Assembly: GCA_018136815.1 (NCBI GenBank)
Contig: CM030931.1
Span: forward strand, 6,268,148-6,332,147
Direction of reading: 5' to 3'
Source of the DNA: Isochrysis galbana
Lineage: Eukaryota > Haptophyta > Isochrysidales > Isochrysidaceae
DNA: 64,000 nucleotides
The position numbers were made by a program, and so were the translations under genes. The notes under the pieces are model-generated. The model ran no database searches. It saw only the letters and a program-made list of their open reading frames with translations, and was not told the origin of the DNA. Position 1 is the first letter of the stretch. Each line of letters begins with the position of its first letter. Shown piece after piece: positions 31,779 to 43,036 of this stretch.

Positions 31779-32528
31779 TCAATCCTCCCGCTGGGGGACT
31801 GGACGACCTGCAGCCAACTCAAAAAAGTCATCGAGCGTCTCGCAGACCTGAATGAAAGCAGCGCGATGTTGACGCAGCGTGAGAAAGTGAGCGGACTGAT
31901 GGCTGCTGGTGTTCGCTCGCTTAGCACTGATATGCACGCTTCACCACGTCACTCTCACCTCTTCGAGCTCACGCTCAACCTTACCCCCAGGATAAGTATC
32001 CCCAGTTGTCTTTGAGACGTACTCGTCGAATTTGAATTCGGTAAGAGCCTGATCTAGCTCCAGCAGGTGTCCTTTCATCAGGAGCGGCTGTAGGCCAAGC
32101 TGTTTTTGAAGCTCCGGATCCGAGAGGCTGGTCTTAGCAGTGTATGCTGCTAATGCTGCCTGAAGCGGCAGAAGCACTGCCTCTTTGTCCTCCTGGACAC
32201 GTGCGGCCAGCGAGACGTACGTGCCTGCATTTGATGATTTGCGGGTTGTTGTGGCCGTGCTCCGGACAAATGCTCGCAATGCCTTGGCCTTCTGGGCCAG
32301 CCTGCGGATCTCTGGCGGCACTGCCACGGATTCAGAAGCAGCTGCACTCGCAAGGCTCCATCTTCCTACCGCCGCCGCGGCGGCCGCGCCCGAGAATGAG
32401 AGCGAGAGGACGTCTCGGCGCGATGTGAGAGTCGCAGCTCGGCTGTCCACGGCGGCCCGCTCGCCGGCGCTCAGCTTGGGCGGGTTGAGCAGCGCGAGCG
32501 CGAGGGAGGAGAGGAGGGCGGCGTGCAT
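31779..32528 (-). CDS. PsbQ-like thylakoid-lumen protein with twin-arginine signal
   Basis: Two exons on the minus strand, 32528-31959 and 31847-31779, with a 111-bp intron (GAAGAG|GTGAGA to CATTCAG), phase 0, give 212 aa. Read without splicing, the frame ends five codons past the donor. With splicing the C-terminus becomes ELEEVCETLDDFFELA, a sensible helix. N-terminus: a short hydrophobic segment (LLSSLALALL), then TSRRDVLSLSFSGAAAAAA, a twin-arginine lumen signal. The mature part is a four-helix, Lys/Leu-rich protein with TYPGGKVERELEEV. I infer a photosystem II oxygen-evolving-complex subunit or relative in the thylakoid lumen; the exact family is uncertain. It shares a 284-bp divergent promoter region with the methyltransferase gene. 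Confidence 0.6.
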
Positions 32529-32812
32529 CGCACGGTCGATTGTTGTGATGATCGCCGCCCCTCGTCGAGGTCCTCCTCTTTCAATGTAGCGATGGCATAA
32601 AATATGTCCTCGACGTCTCTACAAGTATATGTGTACCACTGCTCTAAGAGTAAAGTACTCTAAAGTACACGTAGGGCGGGAACGCGGGAACACGGCCTCT
32701 CTACTCTAGAGACAAAAAAGAACTCCAGTGATCCGGAAGAATTTTGCTCTCTGTGTGAAAGACAGAAAGACAGCAGCCGCGACGCCGGCGAGAGCGAGGG
32801 CGGCTCTGCTTG

Positions 32813-33976
32813 ATGCTCCGTCCGCCGCCAGCTCTGGCGGCGAGGGCGCGCTGGACGGTGGGCCGGGCGCGCTGGCTGACGGGCGAGCGGCTGCCCAGCG
32901 CGCCTGTTGTCCACACCGACCAAGGCCGCCTCCCGCCAGACTTGCTTGTGGCAGCTTCACTGGGCCATGCTGCGCCGCCACCGGCTAGCCAGCAACAGCT
33001 CGGACAAGAGCTTGAGCGGCGCGGTCTGCTATGCCACCCCATCGCGCGCCAAGTATTCGCAGCACTTGATCGCGCATCTTTCACCTCCGCCGATGCTCGC
33101 CAGTACGCGTACGAGGACAGGCCCCTCCCTATCGGCTGTGGAGCTGTGATCTCTGCACCATCATCTCACGCCCGACTACTTGACCTCGCGGCGGACTTCG
33201 TGTCCAGGCGTGCAGGCGCCGGGACGGCGGAAAGGGATGATGTTTTCCGCGTCCTGGATGTTGGATCGGGTTCGGGCTACCTGTCGGCCGCACTGGCACT
33301 GGTGTGCCACACTCATTGGCAGAGCACTGAGGTGGTTGGGATGGATGTTCAGCCTGATCTTGTAGGAGCATCGCGGGCATCGATCCGAGCCGCCGGCGTT
33401 GACATGATGTCTCGTGCTGCATTAATAGGTGACCTGGTACGTGGGGAATGGGCGCAGCGTCTCATTACGCCGGGAGCATCATTGCGGATGATCACCGCTG
33501 ATGGCCTTGCATCCAATGAATTAGGTGTGCATGGGCTCTTCGACCTTATCGTGTGTGGCGGAGCGAGTGACGCGCCGCCTGAGTCGCTCGTGGAGTCACT
33601 GCGACCTGGCGGCCGCATGATCATGGCCCTAGGCAATGGCCCACTCCAACGCCTTGCTTTGGTTGATCGCAGCTCGTCTGCTTCGTGCGCCACGGACGTG
33701 GAAGATACAAGATCTAAGGTTGAGGTTACTCTTTTGGAATCTGTGTTCTATGCTCGTTTGGCATCAGCGCCTGAGGTAGGCGACCATCCTGCCGCTCCAG
33801 CTGTGACTCGGGAAGATCTGGCATCTGTTCAGGCGAAGCTGCAAAATTGGCAGGCGCTGTTTAAGGAGACGCACGGTCGAAAACCATCGCGCGCCGACAT
33901 GGAGGGGGATAGCCAAGCTGCAAGCCTTTTGGCATCCTTCCGGCATATTTCGCAAAGACTTCGGTCGCCGGCTTGA
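32813..33976 (+). CDS. Protein-L-isoaspartate O-methyltransferase-like with C-terminal GRKP motif
   Basis: 387 aa from ATG 32813. It has the family signature region YEDRPLPIGCGAVISAPSSHA (in two parts) and the AdoMet-binding motif RVLDVGSGSGYLSA (about 148). FDLIVCGGASDAPPESL and LRPGGRMIMALG follow. By family it methylates isoaspartyl residues in damaged proteins to start their repair. The ~45-aa C-terminus (QAKLQNWQALFKETHGRKPSRADM, positions 341-364) is not part of the enzyme. It resembles the Lx2WEx2F...HGRKPSxxDI motif of Sld2/RecQ4 N-termini and FAM13A. The N-terminal Arg/Ala/Pro-rich stretch might target an organelle. Divergently arranged with the PsbQ-like gene. Confidence 0.82.
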   Translation: MLRPPPALAARARWTVGRARWLTGERLPSAPVVHTDQGRLPPDLLVAASLGHAAPPPASQQQLGQELERRGLLCHPIARQVFAALDRASFTSADARQYAYEDRPLPIGCGAVISAPSSHARLLDLAADFVSRRAGAGTAERDDVFRVLDVGSGSGYLSAALALVCHTHWQSTEVVGMDVQPDLVGASRASIRAAGVDMMSRAALIGDLVRGEWAQRLITPGASLRMITADGLASNELGVHGLFDLIVCGGASDAPPESLVESLRPGGRMIMALGNGPLQRLALVDRSSSASCATDVEDTRSKVEVTLLESVFYARLASAPEVGDHPAAPAVTREDLASVQAKLQNWQALFKETHGRKPSRADMEGDSQAASLLASFRHISQRLRSPA

Positions 33977-35283
33977 TCATGCTATCTGGCTCCGGCTGTC
34001 GAGGCAGCGAGCCAGTGCGGGGCGCAGAAAGACGAACACGTGGCGCGTCGTCGCTGCGAGCACAAGCGGCACTGTTACTCGTGGTGAATGAATTCATGTC
34101 ACCATTACCCGTTACCTTAACCTTTTGGGGGATCGTCTTTCTACCGTCTTCCCTTCGCCTTAGGCCTAAGGAGGCGACGAGTCTGACAAGTGTGTGTGAT
34201 TGAGCTGCAATGAATGCATATCGACGCGAAAATGCGCTGAGCACATGGCGTCTATTTGGTGTTGATATGGATGTGGCATGCGTTATTGTTATTGTGTGCA
34301 TTCGCTTGGAAATTCCTGGTGCTACCCTTCTACGGCGCCTCTGGACCTTCGGAGATTCGCTCCCGCTCTTCAGTGTGCCTCACGATAATCTTCGTGCGGC
34401 ATGGAGAGATTGCCGATGTGAGCATGAGTCATGAGCCTTACTGATGCGCTGAGTCTCTTGGGTTACTCATGGTCGCTCAAGTGTGTTCGCTGCAATCTCC
34501 TCGGAGCATATTCATGTCAAAGCAAGGCACAAGGCGGGTCTCGCCTTTGGCTTTGGAGACCGCACCTCGTAGGGGGACATGTTGAACAATTGGTCCCAAG
34601 AGGCTAGGACGATGGTCTCTCGCTCAGAAACATCACCACCAGCGAGGCTCGGATCAACTGGAGCAGGCGCTGAGTCACCGCGGATTCTTGGATTTGGAAG
34701 CGAGTGGAGGCCTGCGGCCTGCGGTGGTCGGTGGAGGTTGGGAATCAGATGCGGGCTGGGGTTGAACAGACGGGACAGGGATGGGCGTATTGAAAAAAAT
34801 TGAATATTCTGGCTACAACTGCTAGCTACGGGGGACCCATTGCACGCCACAGTGCTGACTCACGCCATCGCCGATACCCAAAACACTGACGGATCGAGCA
34901 TACCACTGGCTCGATGTGCGACGAGACGAGGAGACGGAAGGGGATCGATCGGCGAGAGGCGCGGCGGGAATGGCGGAGAGTGATGGAATGGCGGGCTTGA
35001 CCACCACCTCCTCAGCAGAGGAAGGCAGGAGGACGGGCTTGGGCGAGGGCGAGCGCGAGGATGGAGCGGAGGAGCGGACATGGCTGGGCGATTGGGAATT
35101 GATAGGCGGCTGAGGCTGGGGGGCGTTGGCTCCTGGGGGGTAGATAACATGTATTTACCTGAATGAAGTGTCCCTTCTTCCTAGTAGTACTAGATACTCC
35201 ATAACTACTGGTAGTGGTATTCTTTTAATGTAGTAGTGTGGAGAGGCACCACGCAGAGAGAAGGCTGCGCGCGCGCGCCGGCC
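33977..35283. other. Intergenic; one retroelement terminus
   Basis: Contains AAAAAAATTGAATATTCTGGCTA (in parts, 34793-34815), the T-tailed retroelement terminus on the minus strand. A C-poor purine-rich stretch follows (34916-35100). No gene supported. Confidence 0.45.
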
Positions 35284-37112
35284 ATGTCGCTCAGCGCCGA
35301 GGAGCACAAAGCGTACCTGCAGCGCTATCTGAGCAAGCCGGCGAACGAGGAGGAGAAGCCGAAGAAGAGACGGAAGAAGAGTAAGCCCTCCGACCATGTG
35401 GGCATGCGCATCATCGACGATGACGGTGCGCTCGCCCTGCACTTTCCCACCGATGACACGACGCCGCCCACCGCCGTTCTGCCTTCCTCTCTCTCTCTCT
35501 CTTTCCAGTTGACTTTGGGTCGATCAAGTACGGCGAGGCAGAGCTGTTCGACGAGGACAAAGAAGACGCTCCCCAGCTCGCCGACGAGGCGGAGGCCGCG
35601 GGACGGACTGCGGCGCAACTGGATTCTGTGCTGACGACAAGGCAACCGCGCACCTCCTCATGGGTCCCAGTGGACCGCCAAAGTGCCAGGGACACCTGCG
35701 GGAGGGACCGATCGCGCGCACGGCACGACTCGCCCGATCCGAGCCCGGCACGTCGAGGCGGGGTTCGGGTCAGGCACGATTCCCCTGATCCCAGCCCGCT
35801 GCGGCGCGGCGGCCAAGAAAGACACACCGAGTCAGGTCCAAGCCCACCAAAACTTGGTTGGAGCCGGGCCAGGCACGATTCCCCCGATGTGAGCCCACCG
35901 CGGCGCGGCGGTAGCCATGCTAGACACGATTCCCCCGATTCAAGCCCGCGTCGCCGCCGCGGCGGCCAAGCTAGGCAAGTTTCCCCCGACATAAGCCCGC
36001 CGCGCTGTGTGCAAGATTCCCATGATCCAAGCCCGCCGCGGCGGGGAAGTGGGCATGCGAGGTCCAACTCGCCTGACCCAAGCCCGCCGCATCGGAAAGA
36101 GGGTGCAATAAGACACAACTATTCGGATCGAAGCCCCCAACACTGGAGCCGCGGCCAGACTGCGCACACGTCCCCTGATCGCAGCCCCTCTCGGCGAGGC
36201 AAGGGAACGCGTGGCTCACCAGATCAAAGCCCCAACAGTGGGTCGAGGGGTCGGCCGCGGCACGACTCGCCCGATCCAAGCCCACCGCGCAGGAGTGGCG
36301 GTCATGTTAGGCACGACTCGCCCGATCCGAGCCCTCCACGAAGGGACAGGCGCCGGGTGAGGCATGACTCTCCTGATGCCAGCCCGCCCCGTCGAGGCAG
36401 CAGACATGCAAGTAACGAGTCGCCTGATCAGAGCCCATCCCGCAGAAAAAGTGGTTCTGATGTGCGGCGAGACTTGTCCGAACATAACGGGGCGGGAGGC
36501 AGTCGCCGCGGATACGACCAGAAACACTCTCTGCACGCCTCATTCTCTGCACCCGGGCTTCACACCGATGTTGGCCGCGATGTTGCAGAATTAAGGGCCC
36601 AGCAATCACAGCAGTTCAGCCACGAAGACGCATTGGAGTTGGGCGCAGGGGCAGATACCGTTCGGCGGGACAAACACGGGCGGAAGCTAGAGATGCTAAG
36701 CGAACTTCAGCGACAGCAAGAATCGGGTATGAGGACCACGGCTCCAGCACCAGTGTGGGGATCAGGACTGATTCAGCAACGCAATAAGAAAGAGCAGATG
36801 GAGCACAATCGGGCATGGGGGGCCAGACCCTTGGCGCAGTATGAAGACAACGCTGAGCGCGACTTGGCCAAACGGGGAGTGCAGCGGTGGGGCGATCCCA
36901 TGGCAGGGCGCCTGACAAAGATGTCTGCTTCTTCGAACAAGCCAAAATACAGTGGCCCGCCCGCGCCGCCGAATCGATTCAACATCATGCCTGGTCACGA
37001 GTGGGATGGCGTCGATCGCTCGAACGGCTATGAGAAGCAATTCTTCATCGCGCAAGCGACAGCACGAGCCCGAGCAGATCAAGCTCACGCGTGGGCAGTC
37101 GAGGACATGTAA
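35284..37112 (+). CDS. BUD13: BUD13 pre-mRNA splicing factor (RES complex)
   Basis: Exons 35284-35425 and 35509-37112 with an 83-bp GT-AG intron that ends in a CT-rich tract; 581 aa. The splice rebuilds IIDDDVDFGSIKYGE. The start MSLSAEEHKAYLQRYLSK is typical. The middle holds about 20 repeats of the type RHDSPDPSPPRRGG. The C-terminal BUD13 domain is intact (RDKHGRKLEMLSELQRQQ, NKKEQMEHNRAWGARPLA, RFNIMPGHEWDGVDRSNGYE). BUD13 acts in the nucleus with Pml1 and Snu17 in the RES complex of the activated spliceosome. SP/RS-like repeats suggest phosphorylation control. Confidence 0.93.
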
Positions 37113-38559
37113 GCAATGCTCTCTCCTTGAGGCACAACCTCCAAACATCTCCTCGTAAGATTTTACGTGGCTTTTGCCCTATCACCTCAACCACAAAGGA
37201 GAGTATAGTCCAGAAAAAGAGTAGGTTTAGAGACGAGAGGCAAGATTGTCATAATGCGGTGAGAACAAGTGGCGCCATGCTGGATCGCACTTAGAGCGGC
37301 CCAATTTGAATGCACCGCACTGTGCACCAATGATTCGCCACTCCAACACCAAAAACGAAAACCATCTCACATGAGCAATCATGGGTCCGAAACTTCGTAG
37401 TGACAGTGCGTGCGCTGAGATGCTACTTGTGGTTGAAAACCTTTCGGGAGTGTCATGGTAGGGGGAGTTCGTCCCTCCATACGAGCGAGCCGTTTCTTCC
37501 TTTCTCGCCCGTCGGGGTCCTCCGAAGATCCATTTCGGCGCCCCCCCGCTCTTTCGGTATCCTCTGCGGAGTCGCCACTCCGCAGCCGCGAGGGGGGGAT
37601 CTCTCATGTTCCTCGATCTGTGTGGCCCCTAGACTCCCCTTCCTTGTTTCTTACCCGCTCCGCCCCGTTAATTTCCTTGCGTGTTTTCCTTGCGTGTTCC
37701 CGTCCTTCCCTCTCTTGATTACCTTTTCCCGTTCTCCATCTCACACTCTGATGTCCGACGCCAGTGACCCTTCTGTGTGCCTCACCCTCACCCCCAGTGT
37801 GCTGAGCCGCCCAGTGCCAGTGCTCCGCCCGGGCCTTCCCCATCCCCAGCTCATGCCCGTGGCTCGCGCCCGATGTCTCCCCAGCCTCCCTTGTCCCTCC
37901 CTGCCTCCCATGATCCCATGATCCTCAAAAAAAACTGAAGATTCTGGGCTAACACCTACTACGGTCCGGGTTGTAATAATAAAACAACTGAGCGTTAGTA
38001 CCACTCACTACTCCCACTAGCCCGGTACTATCACGACACCCCTCAGCGCACTTGCCCGTACGCCTTGACGTGCGTTGTCACTAGGCACATACGCATATGC
38101 ACGCCTACGAATCTCCCCCCTCGCAAGCCCCCGGCTCCCATTATAACTCCCCGCACAACAAGCTACAATGAGGGAAAACCCATTGAGGCGGACCGACCTA
38201 CGTCGGGCGACTCTCCGGGAAAAAGCACCGGGGGGGGGGGGGAGGAACCCCTCGTCCATGAAGCTGGACGACGCTGACTTACAGCTCTCGCCGCGAGCGA
38301 TCCTCGAGGAATAAAAGACTGCGCCTCGAGATACCTGCCACCAGGGTTCCCGTTGGCGCCTTGAGCCTCTCCCTCTCCCTCCCTCATATCCCTCCTGTCG
38401 CCAGCCGCCCCTCTCCGCCCGTTTGCTTACGCAAACGGGTCTCGTTTCTCACCACACTCCATTGGGGGGGGTGCAAATCACCTCCAACTCCCTCGCTTCA
38501 CTCTCTTCCACCTCTCTCCCTGCGGCCTGCGGCGCGTCGTCGCCATGCCATGCGGCGCG
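37113..38559. other. Intergenic with retroelement pieces
   Basis: 37600-37925 is C/T-rich and leads to ATG 37752 (MSDASDPSVCLTLTP), cut off at 37926 by an A-run plus CTGAAGATTCTGGGCTAA, the T-tailed retroelement terminus in minus orientation. A G-run lies at 38229-38241. No host gene supported. Confidence 0.4.
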
Positions 38560-38966
38560 CCACGGCTTGCTGCCTCATGAGGTCCTTTGGGGGCTCCCAG
38601 AGGGTCAGCCAGGGCAGCTCAGGGGGCAGTGGAGGCTGGGGCTCAGCCCCTGGCCCCCCCTGCCTCTCCCACGCTTGCCTCGCTGGCCCTCGGTGCCGCC
38701 CAGAGGCCCCTGTCTGCCTGGCGACCAGGGATGATGGGGGGGGGAGGGCGGAGGGGGAGTCAGTACGAGAGTAGTCCCAAGCGGGCCTGGGAGTGCGGCT
38801 CGCGACCCGCGCCCACTGGGGTCTAGGTGGTGGTGTTGATTGCCCTGCTCATGCCAAAAGGCAGAGCATGGGGTTGACCGACAGGCCCCCCGGACGGAGG
38901 GGAATTGGTGCCTGAGAGGGGGGACGCGAGGCGCCCCCCCATGCTGAACTAAGTGTAAACTTGGCT
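38560..38966 (-). repeat. Family A hairpin-start repeat, copy A6
   Basis: On the minus strand it starts AGCCAAGT-TTAC-ACTTAGTT (38966-38947), then CAGCATG and a GC hairpin GGGGGG.../...CCCCCC. The body shares the CCCCTGCCTCTCCC and GGCAGTGGAGGCTGGGGC words. One stem position is a mismatch here. A retroelement UTR-like block (GGTTTCCGGGGTGCGG) follows on plus at 39060. Confidence 0.55.
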
Positions 38967-39439
38967 GAACGGTCCGGGTTGTACCACCCTACTACCGAGA
39001 TCGCCCTCATTTCCCTCTCATCAGCTTCCTCCCCTTCCCCCCTTCGTTCCCTTTACTTCGGTTTCCGGTTTCCGGGGTGCGGCCCAGGTGCGCTACCTTG
39101 GGCCCAGTTCAGAGTGCCGGGTTCGGGCAGGCCTGTTGATGTGGATTGGAGTTCTTCGTGTCGCGAGTACGAGTGCGTCCAGCGTTTTGAAGGTCCTGGG
39201 TAATGAATCGGTGTTGTTGTTTTCACTTGCGCCGGGCGTCTCCCACCGTGCGTACTAGTTTCGTTCAGCCCTGGGTTCCCCTATTACGCGTTCGATTCCC
39301 AGCTTGGAAGTCGCGTTCCGTCAAAAGAGGGCCAGGTGATGTTTTGTTTTCACTCAGAATGCTTGTACACGACTGTGGACATTTGATCGCTCAATTCGAC
39401 TGATGCCCCACAATTGACGGAACGACACCTGGTAGCTGG
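38967..39439. repeat. Retroelement UTR block and SINE-like piece with a Pol III B-box-like motif
   Basis: 39010-39150 resembles 55738-55893 (TTCCCTTTACTTCGG, GGTTTCCGGGGT, GTTCGGGCAGGCCT). 39289-39345 holds GCGTTCGATTCCC, a B-box-like sequence, followed by GAAGTCGCGTTCCGTC and AAAAGAGGGCCAGGTGAT. The last two are also found, inverted, at 56776-56806 and 57418-57449. That suggests a tRNA-derived SINE; no A-box or clover-leaf is convincing. Confidence 0.35.
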
Positions 39440-39895
39440 GTCTAGGCCTTGGCCTTCCCTGCCTCTCCCTCGCTGGTGCTCCTGTGCTCTTGGGTCCCCC
39501 ACGCTACACCTGTCTGCCTATCCAACAGGGGGAAGGAGGGGTTGGAGCAATGAGCTGGCCCTTGTGGGCCAGCGAGCGAGAGACAGACAAGCCTGTGGGG
39601 AGAGGAATGGGTCAGGAGGGCATTCTGCCCCTAGGCCATGTGGCATGCCGGAGGGTGGGTGGTTCCTCCCCCACGCCCCACGGCAGGGGGGGAGTGGAGA
39701 GAGGGGGGGGGGTGCTCATGCCCCCCCATGTGTCAACCAAGTATAAACTTAGTTCGTAGGACAACCACATGAGCAGCCTAACAGCCACGGGCACGGACGG
39801 AGTGCCCCCCCGCCAATGTGTCAACCAAGGATAATCTTCTTAGGACAACCACAGAAGCAGCATAACAGCCACGGGCACAGACGGACGGGATAGAA
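39440..39895 (-). repeat. Family A repeat, copy A7, plus an 87-bp partial duplication
   Basis: On minus it begins AACTAAGT-TTAT-ACTTGGTT (39753-39734), then ATG and the G-run/C-run hairpin; the body follows to about 39440. The junction region (TGTCAACCAAG..., AGGACAACCACA, AGCAGC.TAACAGCCACGG) is repeated once more at 39810-39880 with the hairpin decayed. Confidence 0.6.
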
Positions 39896-39995
39896 AAGAA
39901 GTACTTTGAGCACTGAGAGCAACGGCATCGAACAACTCGCACCGCGATATCAGGATCTACTGGTCGCTATCATTATTGTTCAGCCATGGGAAACT

Positions 39996-42900
39996 CTAGT
40001 GCGCCGTTTCCTCCACTCCTCCCGCAGTGTCATGTGCCGCATTCTTCCTCTCAACATACGCATTGAACGCCTCCTCATCGACAGCCCGGACAACAACATC
40101 GCGGCCTTGCACATCCTTGGCTTTGCGGAAAGTGTACTGTGCGGCAGAGTCACCCGTGAAAGTGGTGGAGGCATAATAGGCGGACAGGTCGGAGACAGAC
40201 AACTGTCGCGCATGAGCCTCGAACTCCTCGAGGAAGACCGCAGGCGGCATGGGAGGTTCGGCTCCGTAATGCATTGTGTGCATGTGCGATGCGACAGAAT
40301 ATAGGCGTCGCAGCTCAAAGTCGAGGAGCTGATTGGTGTCAGCACTGTGTACCATGTACTTCTTGAATTTTTGCTCCATACTGCGTTTGACGGCATACTT
40401 TTGCGAATCGATGACGGAGCGCAAGAGAACGGAAATGGCAAGGTCCACGTCATCATTGCGCACATTGTCACGGAGGTGCATACGTGCCGACGCCTCCGCC
40501 ATCCGGATGATTGACTCGATGTGGCGTACGGCGATCGCCAACCCCCCCGACGCCGCCTCACGGCGCAGCTCAGTGTACACCTGGGTGATCTTGCCCTGAT
40601 CAATGTCTTGTAGAACCGGTCGCGTGTTCATACGTGCATATCTACAAGATGCAAAGGATGAAGGGAGCTGTCATCACACTGCAAGAAAGCAGGTCATGAA
40701 GGTGCAGCATGGCTTGGATCAAGCGACATCGAAACTGACGGGGTGCAATCCAGCGCGCTCCAAGGGAAAGGGCGTGATTGCGTACTGGATGTATTTGCGA
40801 AGAAGGTTTTGATCGATACCGTCATCAGCAGCAGTTGTCAACCTGTCAGAGATGCCAAGCTCCTCGGCGCGTGGATGCATCCGCTTGTGGGAGTTTACGA
40901 CGAACTCAGCAAGGCGTTCATCCTCGATCGTATCGATTGTATCCTTGACGACGCAAATGCAGTCGAAGCGCGAGAGGATGGGGTCCGTCAAATCCACATT
41001 CTCCGTAAACGAGAGCGAGGGATCGTACCGTCCCTTGGCAGGGTTGGCAGCAGCAATCACAGCGCATCGAGCCTGCAGCGTTGCTACAATACCGGCCTTG
41101 GAGATCGATATCGACTGCTGCTCCATAGCCTCGTGAATGGATGTGCGGTCGCTGTCGTTCATCTTGTCGAACTCGTCAATCAAGCATACTCCCTGATCTG
41201 CGAGAACCAACGCGCCGCCTTCGAGCGTCCACTCTCGAGTCACCGGCTCTTTGTGCACCGATGCTGTCAAACCGACAGCTGTGGCGCCTTGGCCTGTGGT
41301 GTAGATGGCGCGAGGGGCCGTCTTCTCGACGTACTTAAGAAACTGTGACTTGGCGGTACCTGGGTCGCCAAGTAGAAGCACATTTATATCACCACGGATA
41401 CGGTGCTTGTTGTTCACATTCTTGCTTTGACCGCCGAACATAGAGAGGGCGATTGCCATCTTGATATTATCGTGGCCGTGGATAGATGGAGCGATCGCTC
41501 GAAGGATTTTCTGGCGGATCTGCGGGTCCTTGGCCAGCCGGTGAATTTCGCGGATTTCAGCCTCGCTGATGGCCGAGCGATCAGACTCTTCCTTCTTGAC
41601 GAGATGATTGGCCTCAATGACGGTGGAGAAGACGGGGAAGCCCGTCTTGCGGTTCAGGTCCGCATCAAACTGAGTGGAATAGACGCCAGTGACTTCGATC
41701 TCCTCGCCAGGGCGAACGGTGTCGATCAAGTCCCACGTGAGCACCACCTCTTTGTGGCGCGGCAGGCGTCCCGCGGGCACCGAGCCGGGAGATTCCTGCA
41801 GCGTAATCTTTTGATAGTTGCAGTAGACGGTTTGCTCGGTGTTGAGTACATAAGGCCCCTTATTCTGGCACGACGGGCACTCCATGCCCGCCATTTTGGG
41901 CTCCGCTCCAGATACAGAAAATGGCCCCAGAATGTACCCACACTTTGTGCAATTGTACTTGCAGATCTTGAGCTGGGGGAAGACAGATGAGCGCCGCGTG
42001 ACGACCCCAGCCACCTTCACCAAGCAGCCCATGTGGATTTGGCGAAGCTCGCGGATGGAGTCCTGGATTGGCAGATCGTAGATGCGCACATGAATCTTGG
42101 GGCGCGTGCGATGGTAAGAAGGGAACATAATACATACAACGTCCATGGCCGCAGCGTCGAGAAGCTCGAGCATCTCTTTGGGCACGTCGGCGACCCAGAT
42201 GGCAAGAACAGGCGCAGCCGTCGACAGGTGAAGGTAGCTAACATTAAGAGACTCCTTGTTCTCTGAGCACATCTGCCTCACCCGCACCGCGTACTTGATA
42301 GAGTCCGAGCCGTTGGGAGCGTCCGTGGTGGGATCAAATGTGGTGAGAAAGCGCTTGAAGCGACGCTTGATCTCGTTGCTGATGGCAGGCGTCTGAATCC
42401 ACTCGGCCAGGGAGCCAGTATACTCCTCCAGATTAATGCCGCTCTGCAATGCAACACGATCACGGGAAGTTAGTTATGGTTGACATTTTGATGACAGACA
42501 AGCTGCATGGTTTTCGGAAGGCGCAAGGGCCGCTGACTCACATCTTCGTTCTCAAGCACCTCATCCAGGACATTCATGCCCGATTCCACCTCCTCATTCT
42601 CCTCGCGCCGCCGACGGCGAGGCCGCTGTTCGGCTTCTAGGTCGTCTTCCTCATCCAGAAGGGCCGCTGGTATGCGGGAAGTCCGCTCACGCATATCGCG
42701 GGCTTCGAGCTCGGCATCCGCAGCTGCACGCGCGCGAGCGTCCATGGTTCCGTACACGTTGTCATCGAGGCCATCCTCTTCGTATTCATCAAGGGCACCC
42801 ATCGGACGGTAATCCGCGCCCATGTCCTCGCCGATGAGCTCTTCTCCCTCATCTTCCTCCTCGATGTCCATTTGCGGGACTGGGCGCTGGCGCGGCTCCT

Positions 42901-43036
42901 CTGGGACTGGAGATTCCTCGGGGACCGGCGACTCGACAGCGGGATTGGGAGAGCGCTCAGATGACGCAGGGCTAGCATCGCTTGCGGATGAAGCGGCGGG
43001 AGAGCCACGAGAAGAACGGCCACGTTTCGGAGCCAC
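39996..43036 (-). CDS. MCM2: MCM2 replicative helicase subunit
   Basis: Three exons on the minus strand: 43036-42542, 42443-40786 and 40641-39996, with introns 42444-42541 (98 bp) and 40642-40785 (144 bp), about 932 aa. The second splice (ATCCA|GTACGC to TTGTAG|A) rebuilds RKYIQYARMNTRPVL. An acidic N-terminal region is followed by MCM2-specific ESLNVSYLHLS and NYQKITLQESPG. The C4 zinc motif (CTKC...CPSC) comes next, then Walker A GDPGTAKSQ (about 524), Walker B VCLIDEFD (about 584), and LSRFD with the arginine finger. The winged-helix end is present. It works in the nucleus in the MCM2-7 ring. Oddity: the frame has no ATG at its start. 43036 reads GTG, and a good acceptor (CCCCCCGACAG) ends exactly there, so an upstream exon ending in A would make the ATG. 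Confidence 0.93.

Noticed and set aside
39281-39320. A tRNA gene around GCGTTCGATTCCC
   Set aside because: Only a B-box-like motif; no acceptor, D or anticodon stem could be drawn.
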